Below are positions 25,407 through 34,473 of a stretch of 64,000 nt of DNA, piece by piece. The DNA is from Candidatus Melainabacteria bacterium (GTDB lineage: Bacteria > Cyanobacteriota > Vampirovibrionia > Obscuribacterales > Obscuribacteraceae): positions 122,562-186,561 of the forward strand of contig RXJR01000004.1 in NCBI GenBank assembly GCA_003963305.1, in the 5' to 3' direction. The notes under the pieces are model-generated. The model worked only from the letters and a program-made list of their open reading frames with translations, was not told the origin of the DNA and did no database searches. Position 1 is the stretch's first letter. Each line of letters begins with the position of its first letter. The translations under genes were made by a program, and so were the position numbers.

Positions 25407-27116
25407 ATGCTCCGCTTAGAACGAATTTGCAAAATCTTCCCTCACGGCGAAGTATTGAGAGACGTCACATGGGAACTAAAACCCGGTGACAGAGCCGGAC
25501 TCGTTGGTCCAAACGGCGGTGGGAAATCGACCCAGCTGAAAATCATCATGGGTGAAATGGAACCGACCTCCGGTCGAGTCATTAAATCGGATAAGCTTCG
25601 AATCGGTTACCTGACGCAAGAATTCGAGATTCCGCAAACCTCGCTCGTACGTGATGCATTTGCCAGCGCATTCGTGGAGTTGAACGACATTCTCGCCAAA
25701 CTAGCCGTTGTTCACAAGAAAATGGAAACAGCGCAAGGCGATGAACTAGACCAGCTGCTCAAGCGTATGGATGATCTGCAACGCAGCTTTGAAGCGAAGA
25801 ATGGATACGCGATGGATTCTCAGGTCGAGAAGATGATCGCCGACATGGGATTCACCCCTGGAGACGGCGACCGGCTGGTAGGCGAGTTCAGCGGCGGCTG
25901 GCAGATGCGTATGAACCTCGGTCGAGTTCTACTGACAAAACCCGACATTCTGCTGCTCGACGAACCAACAAACCACATCGATCTTGAAACAATCGAATGG
26001 TTGGAAAAGTATCTGCGCGAACAAACAACGCCGATGGTAATTGTTTCGCATGACCGCTATTTCCTCGACCGGCTTTGCACGAGCATCATCGAGATGGAAC
26101 GGGGAGAGGCCACTCACTACCTGGGCAACTACACTTCCTACCTGGAGCAGCGCGAGTTCAATAGAGAGGCGCAACTGGCCACATTTGAACGCCAGCAAAA
26201 AGAGTTGGAGCGCCAGCAGCAATTCGTAGACCGTTTTCGCGCTAGCGCCACACGAAGCACACAGGCCAAAAGCCGAGAAAAACAGCTGGAGAAGGTGGAA
26301 CTGGTCGATGAACCAGACAGCGAAGAACGAACTTTGCACTTCCGCTTTCCAGCAGGCACTCGCAGTGGAAGAAATGTCGTCAGCGTGAAAAATCTCATGC
26401 ACGTTTACGACGACAATATAATTTTCATGGACGCAAACCTGCACGTCGAGCGGGGCGACAAAATCGCTATCCTCGGTCCGAACGGTTGCGGCAAGTCGAC
26501 TTTCCTGAGATTAGTTGCACAACGAGAAAAACCAATCGACGGTTTCGTCACGCTTGGCGATCACAACATCAATATGGCCTATTTCGAGCAGAATCAGGCT
26601 GAGGCTCTGGACTTGAGCAAAACCGTTCTGGAGACAATCGCGCAGCAAGTGCCGGACTGGAAAACTACCGAGATTCGTGGCTTGCTTGGTCGATTCTTGT
26701 TCTCTGGAGACTCTGTTTACAAAAGAGTTGAGTCACTCAGCGGTGGAGAAAAGGCACGTCTGGCCATGGCTCAAATGCTTCTTGGAGCAAACAACTTTCT
26801 TTTGCTCGATGAACCAACAAACCATCTGGACATTCCGGCTAAAGAAACGCTGGAACAAGCCTTACGCGATTTCGACGGCACCGCTATAATCGTATCTCAC
26901 GACCGTTATTTCATCTCGCAAGTAGCAACCAAAATCGTAGAGGTAAGAGATAACCACTTCGTCGTTTATCACGGCAACTACGAATACTATCTGGATCGGA
27001 TAGCGGCAGAAAAAGAGAAGGCGGATGCAGCCAGGGCAGCTGCAGAGAAGGCAGCGAAAGACGCTGCTAAGCGAGCTAAACAAGCCGAGAAGAACGCTAA
27101 AAAAGGTAAAAAATGA
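25407..27116 (+). CDS. ABC-F family ATPase
   Basis: A 569-residue protein with two ABC domains and no membrane helices. Walker A GPNGGGKST at 34-42, signature EFSGGWQMR, Walker B ILLLDEPTNHIDLET; second set LGPNGCGKST, LSGGEKARLA, FLLLDEPTNHLDIPA. The linker between them is charged and helical (FERQQKELERQQQFVDRF), as in ABC-F factors that act on the ribosomal E site. The C-terminal 45 residues are Lys/Ala-rich, a basic arm often found in this family. Among ABC-F groups it looks closer to Uup/YdiF-like factors, but this is uncertain. Its stop overlaps the next start as ATGA. Confidence 0.92.
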   Translation: MLRLERICKIFPHGEVLRDVTWELKPGDRAGLVGPNGGGKSTQLKIIMGEMEPTSGRVIKSDKLRIGYLTQEFEIPQTSLVRDAFASAFVELNDILAKLAVVHKKMETAQGDELDQLLKRMDDLQRSFEAKNGYAMDSQVEKMIADMGFTPGDGDRLVGEFSGGWQMRMNLGRVLLTKPDILLLDEPTNHIDLETIEWLEKYLREQTTPMVIVSHDRYFLDRLCTSIIEMERGEATHYLGNYTSYLEQREFNREAQLATFERQQKELERQQQFVDRFRASATRSTQAKSREKQLEKVELVDEPDSEERTLHFRFPAGTRSGRNVVSVKNLMHVYDDNIIFMDANLHVERGDKIAILGPNGCGKSTFLRLVAQREKPIDGFVTLGDHNINMAYFEQNQAEALDLSKTVLETIAQQVPDWKTTEIRGLLGRFLFSGDSVYKRVESLSGGEKARLAMAQMLLGANNFLLLDEPTNHLDIPAKETLEQALRDFDGTAIIVSHDRYFISQVATKIVEVRDNHFVVYHGNYEYYLDRIAAEKEKADAARAAAEKAAKDAAKRAKQAEKNAKKGKK

Positions 27117-28168
27117 GATCCCACAATCAGAGAATCACCACCTGGCTTGCAATAGTCGGTTTTGCATTTTGCAATAGCAGCAGTGGTGCATTTGCTGCCA
27201 CCCTATTTGGTGGCGTCAGTCACTCTGATGTCTTACCGGCCGTTGACCCAGTGGCATCAGCACCGCCACAACAAGCACAGCCTCAACCACAGCAAAGCCA
27301 GCCCGAAGCCATTTCGCCGACAATTGGCGGGTCGGCTCGTGCGACCGTGCAAAATCCCGCCATCGAATGGTTCCCGATTCCGCGCTGGATGGCCGGTCAA
27401 TGGACAAAAAACGGTGATCTGACGAAAACGGTTACAGACCTAAGAACAGGCATAACCTCACCGGTGAACGAATTTATCGAAGATCGCATGACTGTCACCT
27501 GGGGGTTCCAAACTGACAGTCAGGGTAACATCTGGCACGCTCATTTCATTCCATCGGAAAGAGATGGAGAGTCGCAGGGAAAAAATGTTTCCTTCCTGAT
27601 ATACAACCTGAAAGTGATTGAAGCGACACCAGAAAATCTCGCCACTCGCACCCACTATATTGTTAAAGAGTCCCTGGGAAGGCAGGTTACTGATGTTTTT
27701 CAGCAAGAATCACTAACTCACTATGCACTGGCTGGTGGACCCAACCGCATGGATGCGCTCAGCTCAAATCGAGTATTTTCATATCAGGGACAGCCCAAGC
27801 GTGATGGCGCCATGATCAGTCACTATGAGCGCATCGCGAACTTTCGACCAGTGGCCTTTAAGCAGGGCGTGGATTTAGCTGCGTCACTCAACCAATACTT
27901 GCGCACACACAACATGGAAGGTCTGGCTAAACAAGTGCAGGCGATCACCCCTGCACAGCAGCCTACGCAGTCATTCCAGCAAGCGCAGCCTATGCAGTCA
28001 TTCCAGCAAGCACAGCCTACGCAGTCATTCCAACAAGCACAGCCTATGCAGTCATTCCAACAGGCTCAGCCTATGCGCTCATTCCAGCAGACACAACCGT
28101 CGCAGCCGCTCAACCGTTTAGATGTGAGCGATCCACTGCGCAAAATCGATCCAAACAATCCGTTCTAG
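27113..28168 (+). CDS. Secreted WxxPxWxAGxW protein with Gln-rich repeat tail
   Basis: It starts at an ATG overlapping the ABC-F stop by four bases, so the two are translationally coupled. 351 residues: signal peptide (IVGFAFCNSSSGAFA), a Pro/Gln stretch, then WFPIPRWMAGQW, TWGFQTDSQGNIWHAHF, and YERIANFRPVAFKQGVDL. It ends with a repeat of QPxQSFQQA and a DPLRKIDPNNPF tail. It is a paralogue of the protein at 21368-22201. Function is unknown; the surface or periplasm is likely. Coupling a secreted protein to an ABC-F ATPase is unusual. Confidence 0.8.
   Translation: MRSHNQRITTWLAIVGFAFCNSSSGAFAATLFGGVSHSDVLPAVDPVASAPPQQAQPQPQQSQPEAISPTIGGSARATVQNPAIEWFPIPRWMAGQWTKNGDLTKTVTDLRTGITSPVNEFIEDRMTVTWGFQTDSQGNIWHAHFIPSERDGESQGKNVSFLIYNLKVIEATPENLATRTHYIVKESLGRQVTDVFQQESLTHYALAGGPNRMDALSSNRVFSYQGQPKRDGAMISHYERIANFRPVAFKQGVDLAASLNQYLRTHNMEGLAKQVQAITPAQQPTQSFQQAQPMQSFQQAQPTQSFQQAQPMQSFQQAQPMRSFQQTQPSQPLNRLDVSDPLRKIDPNNPF
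27959..28093. repeat. Five tandem 27-bp repeats encoding QPxQSFQQA
   Basis: Units start at 27959, 27986, 28013, 28040 and 28067, alternating Thr and Met at the third position. A degenerate sixth follows (QPSQPL). The strong DNA identity suggests recent expansion and possible length variation. Confidence 0.9.
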
Positions 28169-28177
28169 TCGAACGAA

Positions 28178-29344
28178 CTACATGACTCGACGGCGTCTCG
28201 GCTTGCTCAAACGTGGCGCAGCAGAAACAGTTTTGCGACTATCCGCACTCGGATCGAGGCTCTTGCCGATGCGCTTCTCGATGTCACGCACCATGTGACG
28301 CTGCTCATCACTAATGAAAGAGAAAGCGACACCGGTTCGACCGGCGCGTCCAGTTCTTCCAATGCGATGAACATAATCATCAGGCGAATCAGGTAAATCG
28401 TAGTTGATAACGTGCGTGATAGCAGGAATATCAAGTCCACGAGCAGCTACGTCTGTAGCAACAAGAATTGGGAACTTACCGTTGCGGAAATTTTCCAGTG
28501 TTCGTTCACGTTGACTCTGACTGATATCACTATGAATTTCTTCGGCCTTGATGCCTGCGTCCTTCAGCCTGTCTGTTACCCAACCGGCACGACGACGCGT
28601 TCTGGTGAAGACGATGGCAGAACTCATCTGATGTTCAACGACCAGCTTTGCCAGTAAAGCGTCTTTGGAGAATTCAGTCACATACATAATCTCCTGCTCG
28701 ATTTCTTTCGGTTCTACCTGGGTAGGATTGACTCGAACAGCAACGGGATCTTGCATGAAATCTGCGGCGATGCGCTCGATGCGCGCATCGATTGTGGCAG
28801 AAAACATCAGCGTCTGACGTTCCTTGCTTATTTTGGCAATGATTTTCCTTACCTGGGGCATAAAGCCCATGTCCAGCAAGCGATCGGCTTCATCAAGGAC
28901 AAAGATTTCAATTTGGGATAAATCGCAATTTTTACGCTCGATGTGATCGTAGAGCCGGCCTGGTGTCGCAACGATTACGTCGACACCCCGTTTCAAGGCT
29001 CTCGTCTGAGTTTCATAACCAGTGCCACCGTACAGGGTTACTGCCCTGAGCGCACAGTGGTTGCTGAAGCGGGTGAACTGCTCCATCACTTGCAGTGCCA
29101 GCTCACGAGTAGGCACAAGCACAAGCGCTCTCGGCTTGGTCTCAGGCTGCTCCAGACATTCAATTACAGGCAACGCGTATGCGGCTGTTTTCCCAGAACC
29201 AGTCTGGGCGGAAGCCATTACATCGCGTCCTTCGAAGATGAGGGGAATAGATTTTTCTTGAATTTCGGTCGGTTCAGTAATTCCAGCCTGCGCGAGCGCA
29301 AGCACACATGGCTTGGACAATCCAAGCTCGATAAATTTCGTCAA
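28178..29344 (-). CDS. DEAD-box RNA helicase (RhlE-like)
   Basis: TTG start at 29344 with AAGGA 7 bases upstream; no ATG fits. 388 residues. Q-motif region FIELGLSKPCVLALAQAGI, Walker A ASAQTGSGKTAAYALP, PTRELALQVM, VATPGRLYDH, LDEADRLLDMGF, MFSATI, and the C-terminal HRIGRTGRAGRTG cover all helicase motifs. The C-terminal tail is short and basic (SKPRRRRVM), as in RhlE. It is likely to unwind RNA in ribosome assembly or mRNA decay. A good promoter lies about 155 bases upstream, so it has a long leader. Confidence 0.93.
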   Translation of the reverse strand: MTKFIELGLSKPCVLALAQAGITEPTEIQEKSIPLIFEGRDVMASAQTGSGKTAAYALPVIECLEQPETKPRALVLVPTRELALQVMEQFTRFSNHCALRAVTLYGGTGYETQTRALKRGVDVIVATPGRLYDHIERKNCDLSQIEIFVLDEADRLLDMGFMPQVRKIIAKISKERQTLMFSATIDARIERIAADFMQDPVAVRVNPTQVEPKEIEQEIMYVTEFSKDALLAKLVVEHQMSSAIVFTRTRRRAGWVTDRLKDAGIKAEEIHSDISQSQRERTLENFRNGKFPILVATDVAARGLDIPAITHVINYDLPDSPDDYVHRIGRTGRAGRTGVAFSFISDEQRHMVRDIEKRIGKSLDPSADSRKTVSAAPRLSKPRRRRVM

Positions 29345-29506
29345 TGTTCAATCCTTGGTTTAACAGGCTCAATAGCCGATTCTTCTTGGTGTAGGTAATG
29401 GCTTTGATAAGAAGCCTCTTGCACTCTGGCTACCCGGCTCACAGCACAGGTATCGCAAGTCGTCCAACCGACGCCCATAGCTCAGCGTCAACGAACAATC
29501 TACGAA

Positions 29507-29535
29507 ATTATGTCATAAATTGACACGGATGTCAA
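29507..29535 (-). promoter_or_regulatory. Sigma-70 type promoter of the DEAD-box gene, with overlapping palindromes
   Basis: On the minus strand TTGACA (29535-29530), a 17-base spacer and CATAAT (29512-29507) form a near-consensus promoter. TGACA-CGGA-TGTCA (29521-29534) overlaps the -35 and TTATG-T-CATAA (29509-29519) overlaps the -10, so both boxes lie in short palindromes that could be operators. The predicted leader is about 155 bases. Confidence 0.65.
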
Positions 29536-29657
29536 AAGAAAGCCGGAAAGGCTCATCTATTGGGGCGTTCACAATCGGCTAACTACAGTCACCAGACGTC
29601 GAAATGTTAAGGAAGCCAAGAAATCTTCCAATCCACTATTTCACTTTCAGGTCTCGT
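29536..29657. other. Remainder of the 29345-29657 gap
   Basis: The 313-base gap between the helicase gene and the convergent-downstream membrane gene holds the helicase leader (29345-29500), its promoter (29507-29535) and this AT/GC-mixed stretch, in which I see no gene, repeat or terminator. Confidence 0.5.
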
Positions 29658-30113
29658 TCAGGCCGACTGCACAATCTCACCGGCCATAGTGGCAAGCGAT
29701 TTCTTGTACTCCCTTAAAACGAAAACAAAGAGAATGACCGGTCCAAAAGGAAAGACCATGGCAATGTTTGCAGTAAGCAACCACCATTTCCCCTTTAACT
29801 TGGAAAGAAAAGCAAAGATAGCCGGCGATAGACAGATTGCCACAAAGCCCGCCAGAGCCAGTCCAACGCCGACGACACCAAAGCAAAATATGAAAACGTA
29901 AGGGAAGTGCGCTTCGATAACCACATCGCGGTAGGAAGGTGCAAGGAAGGCCGCCAGCAGTCCAAAAAACCAGAGCAAGAAAAACTGTCCATGCACTTTG
30001 TTCAAGCCAAGCAAGGAGGCCGTGATTCCAACACAAAACATATATGCAGCAAGTATCCAACCATCGAGCGAGAGCATGCCGCCTGCAATATTCAATAGTT
30101 CAGAAAACGTCAT
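29658..30113 (-). CDS. Four-helix membrane protein
   Basis: The ATG at 30113 with GGAAG upstream is preferred; extension to a TTG at 30212 would overlap the divergent DUF488 gene. 151 residues with four or five hydrophobic helices (starting near LDGWILAAYMFCVGI, FFLLWFFGLLAAF, YVFIFCFGVVGVGLALAG, and LLTANIAMVFPFGPVILFV). No charged or catalytic motif and no recognised family. Confidence 0.6.
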   Translation of the reverse strand: MTFSELLNIAGGMLSLDGWILAAYMFCVGITASLLGLNKVHGQFFLLWFFGLLAAFLAPSYRDVVIEAHFPYVFIFCFGVVGVGLALAGFVAICLSPAIFAFLSKLKGKWWLLTANIAMVFPFGPVILFVFVLREYKKSLATMAGEIVQSA

Positions 30114-30196
30114 CGCTACTTCCGCATCATCATCGTTTCTTAAGTCTGAAAGGCAGGCACCAACCTGGTCCAATGGATATGTTAACTTAATTAGCC

Positions 30197-30751
30197 ATGA
30201 GCGAAGCTGCAATATTCAACTGCTTGTACTCAATCGGACATTCCAATGTTCCGATAGACAAGTTTATAGAACTTCTGAAAGAACACAATATTCAGGTTGT
30301 TGTTGACGTTCGTTCTTATCCGTTCAGCAAATATGCCACACACTTCAACTACGACACGATACAGCCCGCTCTCAAAAACGCGTCGATAAAATATCTCTAT
30401 CTGGGCAAAGAGCTGGGTGGAATGCCGAAAGGGCAGGAGTTCTACGACCTGGATGGCAACCTTGTGTACGCCAGAGTGGCGAACACAAAGGAGTTTCAAG
30501 AGGCGATCGCAAGGCTTGTGCGAGGCGCGCGCACGCACACCATCGCTCTTATGTGCGGCGAAGAGAACCCGGCTGGCTGCCACAGACGCCACCTGCTTGG
30601 ACCAGCACTGAAGCAGCAACAGCTCGAACTGCTGCACATCAGAGCCGGTGGTCAAGTGCAATCTGAGAGCGATTTAGAAAACTTGGAAAATCCTGTCGAA
30701 GAGTCGCTCCAGTTGAGCTTGTTCGATTCTGGAAGCCTCGGGGGCGCTTAA
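30197..30751 (+). CDS. DUF488 family protein
   Basis: 184 residues. LYSIGHSNVPIDKFIELL, VVVDVRSYPFSKYATHFN, YLYLGKELGGMPKG and ALMCGEENPAGCHRRHLL are the DUF488 signatures; the Cys and CHR triad in the last block are its most conserved residues. The biochemical role of the family is unsettled. It ends 54 bases before the polyphosphate kinase gene. Confidence 0.9.
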   Translation: MSEAAIFNCLYSIGHSNVPIDKFIELLKEHNIQVVVDVRSYPFSKYATHFNYDTIQPALKNASIKYLYLGKELGGMPKGQEFYDLDGNLVYARVANTKEFQEAIARLVRGARTHTIALMCGEENPAGCHRRHLLGPALKQQQLELLHIRAGGQVQSESDLENLENPVEESLQLSLFDSGSLGGA

Positions 30752-30805
30752 ACTAATATTCCAAGGGGTTGCCAATTGTGCCTAATCAGGTAGACAATCT
30801 AATCT

Positions 30806-32995
30806 ATGGTTTCGCAACACACTTCCAAGTCTGCTGAGAACGAACTCTCGCTACTGACAACAAACCCCTCGAATCAAGCCCCAATTGAGGCCGCGGCTGT
30901 TGCAGTGCCTTCGCTAGACGATGCAAGTCTTTATTTCAATCGAGAGCTGAGCCTGCTCGAGTTTCAAAGTCGCGTGCTGGAAGAAGCACAGGACATAAGC
31001 AACCCACTTTTAGAACGATTCAAATTTTTATCAATCGTTGGTTCAAACCTGGACGAGTTTTTCATGGTGCGCGTCGCCGGATTGAAACGCCAGATCGAAG
31101 CCGGCACAGTCAGCGCCGGGCCGGATGGACTGCTTCCCGCTGACCAGCTCAAAGCCGTAAAAGAGGAAGTAACAAAGCTGATGGGCGAAGCGCATCACTA
31201 CTTGCGCGAAAACTTGATGCCTGAGCTCGAGAAAGCCGACATCCGCATTCTCGAATACCCTGACCTGACTGAAGAGCAGCGCATTTCGATGCAAAACTAC
31301 TTCATGCAGAACATATTTCCAGTTTTAACTCCGCTTGCCTTTGACCCCGGGCATCCGTTTCCCCATATCTCCAACCTGAGTTTGAATCTGGCTGTATTGA
31401 TCCGCGATACCAAAGGCGAAGAACGTTTCGCTCGCGTCAAAATTCCAGATAGTCTGCCCCAATTGATTTCTATTGATCGTCCGTCTTTGCTCGCCCACCG
31501 CATTCCATCGACTGTGCGTCCGCAGTGCTACATGTGGCTCGATGAACTGATCAGCGCACATTTGCAGCACCTGTTTCCTGGTATGCAAGTTCTCGAATTT
31601 CATCCATTCCACGTCACACGAGACGCGGAAGTGGAGATTCAAGAGTGGGAAGCGGAGGATCTTCTCGAAACAACCGAAGAAGGAATTCGTCAGCGCCGCT
31701 TTGGCGACGTAGTTAAACTGACTGTCGATGAGGCTACGCCCGATCGCATTCTCGAAATTTTGATGAGCAATCTGGAAATTGATTCGACAGACGTGTATCA
31801 AATTCAAGGACGCTTTCCACTGAGCAGCTTGAAGTTCATCTCGTCGCTCGACAGACCTGATCTGAAAGATGTTCCTTTTCTCCCTAACATTCCGGCAGTC
31901 TTGAATCCAGATTTGCAAGAAGAAGACACATTCTCCGCTATTCGACGCAGAGATATTCTCCTTCACCATCCGTTCGATTCATTCCAACCAATCACGAATT
32001 TCCTCAATGTAGCGGCTAAAGATCCGTCGGTGCTGGCGATCAAAATGACTCTATACCGGGTCGGAAAAAATTCGCCGGTCGTCGAAGCTTTGCTGGAAGC
32101 TATGGCTAACGGAAAGCAAGTTGCTGTGCTGGTAGAGTTGAAGGCGCGGTTCGACGAAGAGAGCAACATCGAATGGGCGAAAGCCCTTGAACGCGAAGGC
32201 GTCCACATTGTATACGGACTGCAGGGTCTGAAGATTCACTCAAAAGTAGCACTGGTTGTGCGGAAAGAAGGTGAGTCGATCAGACGCTACGTGCATCTGG
32301 GCACGGGTAACTATAATCCAGTCACAGCGCACCTTTACACAGACCTGGGTTTGCTTACCTGCGATGAAGAAATCGGCTCCGATGTCACAGATCTCTTCAA
32401 CTATTTGACCGGTTACTCTGCAAAACGCGATTATCGCAAGCTTCTTGTCGCTCCGATTAATTTGCGCGAACGACTGGTGGCACTGATCAAACGAGAGATA
32501 GAACACCAACGCAACGGAGAACAGGGACACCTCGTCTTCAAGTTTAACGCTCTGGTTGACGACGGCTTGATCAAGCTGCTGTATGAAGCATCGCAAGCGG
32601 GTGTGATTATCGACTTGATCGTTCGTGGCGTCTGCTGCTTGCGCCCGAAAATTCCCGGTATCAGCGAAAACATCAACGTCACAAGCGTGGTGGGAAGATT
32701 TCTCGAGCACAGTCGTATCTTCTATTTCCGCAACGGCGGAGCAGAGCAGATTTACCTCGGCAGTGCCGATTTGATGCCGCGGAATCTCGACCGGCGAGTC
32801 GAGGTGCTCTTTCCAGTCGAAGATCCTCGGCTGGCGCGTCATATCAGAGAAGACATCTTGCACATCTATCTGAACGACTCGGTTAAAGCCCGCTACATGA
32901 TGAGTGATGGAACCTACAGGCGCAGCATACTGAAAACGCCTGAATCGATCAGCGCTCAGATGTCTTTTTTAAATCGCCGCAGCGAATCACCCTGA
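30806..32995 (+). CDS. ppk1: Polyphosphate kinase 1
   Basis: 729 residues, the usual size. PPK1 reversibly makes polyphosphate from ATP. The N-terminal domain opens with YFNRELSLLEFQSRVLEEA and IVGSNLDEFFMVRVAGLKRQ. The catalytic phospholipase-D-like domains carry LKIHSKVALVV with H478 (equivalent to the autophosphorylated His435 of E. coli) and FLEHSRIFYF with H635 (equivalent to His592). HLGTGNYNPVTAHLYTDLGL and DRRVEVLFPVEDP complete the family pattern. The first 35 residues are a non-conserved extension. No ppx gene is adjacent. Confidence 0.96.
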   Translation: MVSQHTSKSAENELSLLTTNPSNQAPIEAAAVAVPSLDDASLYFNRELSLLEFQSRVLEEAQDISNPLLERFKFLSIVGSNLDEFFMVRVAGLKRQIEAGTVSAGPDGLLPADQLKAVKEEVTKLMGEAHHYLRENLMPELEKADIRILEYPDLTEEQRISMQNYFMQNIFPVLTPLAFDPGHPFPHISNLSLNLAVLIRDTKGEERFARVKIPDSLPQLISIDRPSLLAHRIPSTVRPQCYMWLDELISAHLQHLFPGMQVLEFHPFHVTRDAEVEIQEWEAEDLLETTEEGIRQRRFGDVVKLTVDEATPDRILEILMSNLEIDSTDVYQIQGRFPLSSLKFISSLDRPDLKDVPFLPNIPAVLNPDLQEEDTFSAIRRRDILLHHPFDSFQPITNFLNVAAKDPSVLAIKMTLYRVGKNSPVVEALLEAMANGKQVAVLVELKARFDEESNIEWAKALEREGVHIVYGLQGLKIHSKVALVVRKEGESIRRYVHLGTGNYNPVTAHLYTDLGLLTCDEEIGSDVTDLFNYLTGYSAKRDYRKLLVAPINLRERLVALIKREIEHQRNGEQGHLVFKFNALVDDGLIKLLYEASQAGVIIDLIVRGVCCLRPKIPGISENINVTSVVGRFLEHSRIFYFRNGGAEQIYLGSADLMPRNLDRRVEVLFPVEDPRLARHIREDILHIYLNDSVKARYMMSDGTYRRSILKTPESISAQMSFLNRRSESP

Positions 32996-33017
32996 GCAGC
33001 GAATTACCTCGGTCAAA

Positions 33018-34283
33018 CTAAGAGCCTCTCAGAAGGCGACGCGCGAACTTGAGTCGTCCGTCGAGCACAAGAGCGCCTCCGGATTTCCAGATCTTTCCAA
33101 GCCTGGGTGTCTTGCATAGATGGTTGGGGTCTGTGTGCTCTTGCGAAGCGAAATTCGAACCAGCCTGCAAAGCCAACAGACGATAGACAAGGGCCTCAGC
33201 AGCGCGAGGACGAGCGAGGCGTAGTGCAGCCTGATGCATTCGTGTCATGCGCTCAGAGTCGTCGAGAAGTTTGTCAATCTTATAAGCCAACGCAGGCAAG
33301 TTATTGCATCTAATCGCCACACCTTCTTCCAAAAGGTGATCGGAATTGCGCTCTTCCTGCCCCGGAATGGGATTAACAATAACGAATACGAGCCCCTTCG
33401 AGAGCGCTTCTGCCGTAGTCAAACCGCCAGGTTTTCCCAGCACCATATCCGATGCCGCCATGTATTCATCCATTGCAGTTGTGTGGGCGACAGCCTTAAC
33501 GATCAGATTTCCATTGGCAAAACGAGACTGCTCGTCGAGCTTTTCTTTCAACCCCTTATTTCGACCGCACATGGCAATAACCTGAGCCGAATGCCTGAGC
33601 TGTCCTAGAGACTCGAGCAACTCCTCCATCGGTCCAACACCAAATCCACCGGCAGAAACCAAAATTGTTGGTCGCTCCAGATCCAGATCATACTTTTTCC
33701 GCATTTCAATCTTATTTTTCAGATGCGCAAAAACAGGATCGATTGGAATACCTGAAACGCTTACCTTGTCGCGCGGAACACCCATGCTGACAAGATGCTC
33801 TTTCGTTTCATCGAGGGCTGCGAAATACTGATCGTAGTGCCTGCACAACCAGGAAGCGTGGACATCAAAGTCGGTGACGACTATTACATGTCGAGTCTGA
33901 ATTTTCTGTCGACAGAGCAGCCACGAAATAATCTCTGCCGGAAGAAAATGAGTGCAGATTACAATTTCCGGCTTGTAGTCGTTAATCATTCGCACTAGAG
34001 GACGTGTGTTGAGCCTGTCGAAGGCAAGACGGCGACGCTCATTTTTCCACGGTTTATCGGAAGCATCATAGAGCCATCCCAACAGATCGGGGGCCTTGTT
34101 GACCATGTCTATATAAGTTTTGGAATAAAGGTTGCGAACAACATAGCTCGTATACTCAAGCGAGTCCACATGTCGGACCTCACGAGCTGCACCAACCTCG
34201 AGGAAAGCTTTCTCGATCGCCTGCGCGGAGCGAATGTGACCAGCACCTGACGTCGCTGAAAGAATCAAAACCCGATTGAACAT
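33018..34283 (-). CDS. Glycosyltransferase of the MGDG synthase/UgtP type
   Basis: ATG at 34283 with GGAG 6 bases before it (the frame runs on to a TTG at 34295 that overlaps the site). 421 residues. LILSATSGAGHIRSAQAIEK is the entry of the MGDG-synthase N-terminal domain. PEIVICTHFLPAEIISWLL, then VSAGGFGVGPMEELLESL and GKPGGLTTAEALSKGLVFV, belong to the GT28/MurG-type C-terminal domain that binds UDP-sugar. It most likely transfers a hexose to diacylglycerol to make a membrane glycolipid. Convergent with ppk1. Confidence 0.87.
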   Translation of the reverse strand: MFNRVLILSATSGAGHIRSAQAIEKAFLEVGAAREVRHVDSLEYTSYVVRNLYSKTYIDMVNKAPDLLGWLYDASDKPWKNERRRLAFDRLNTRPLVRMINDYKPEIVICTHFLPAEIISWLLCRQKIQTRHVIVVTDFDVHASWLCRHYDQYFAALDETKEHLVSMGVPRDKVSVSGIPIDPVFAHLKNKIEMRKKYDLDLERPTILVSAGGFGVGPMEELLESLGQLRHSAQVIAMCGRNKGLKEKLDEQSRFANGNLIVKAVAHTTAMDEYMAASDMVLGKPGGLTTAEALSKGLVFVIVNPIPGQEERNSDHLLEEGVAIRCNNLPALAYKIDKLLDDSERMTRMHQAALRLARPRAAEALVYRLLALQAGSNFASQEHTDPNHLCKTPRLGKIWKSGGALVLDGRLKFARRLLRGS

Positions 34284-34473
34284 CGTATGCTCCAAATTTG
34301 TAAAACTAGCACCAGTCTGCGGTACGATCGGGTTGCCATGTAACTACAAACAACAGTTAATAGTCTGTTCAGAGACTGCGTTAGTGCCCGTCTTTCACTT
34401 AAAATGTACCCTTTCCCACTAAATTTCATACGGATGCCGTAGACCTTTTGGTTTCAGCACAAGGAATGCAATC

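Noticed and set aside
32240-32863. 207-codon minus-strand frame opposite polyphosphate kinase
   Set aside because: The sense strand contains the PPK1 active-site sequences; the antisense product has no motif.
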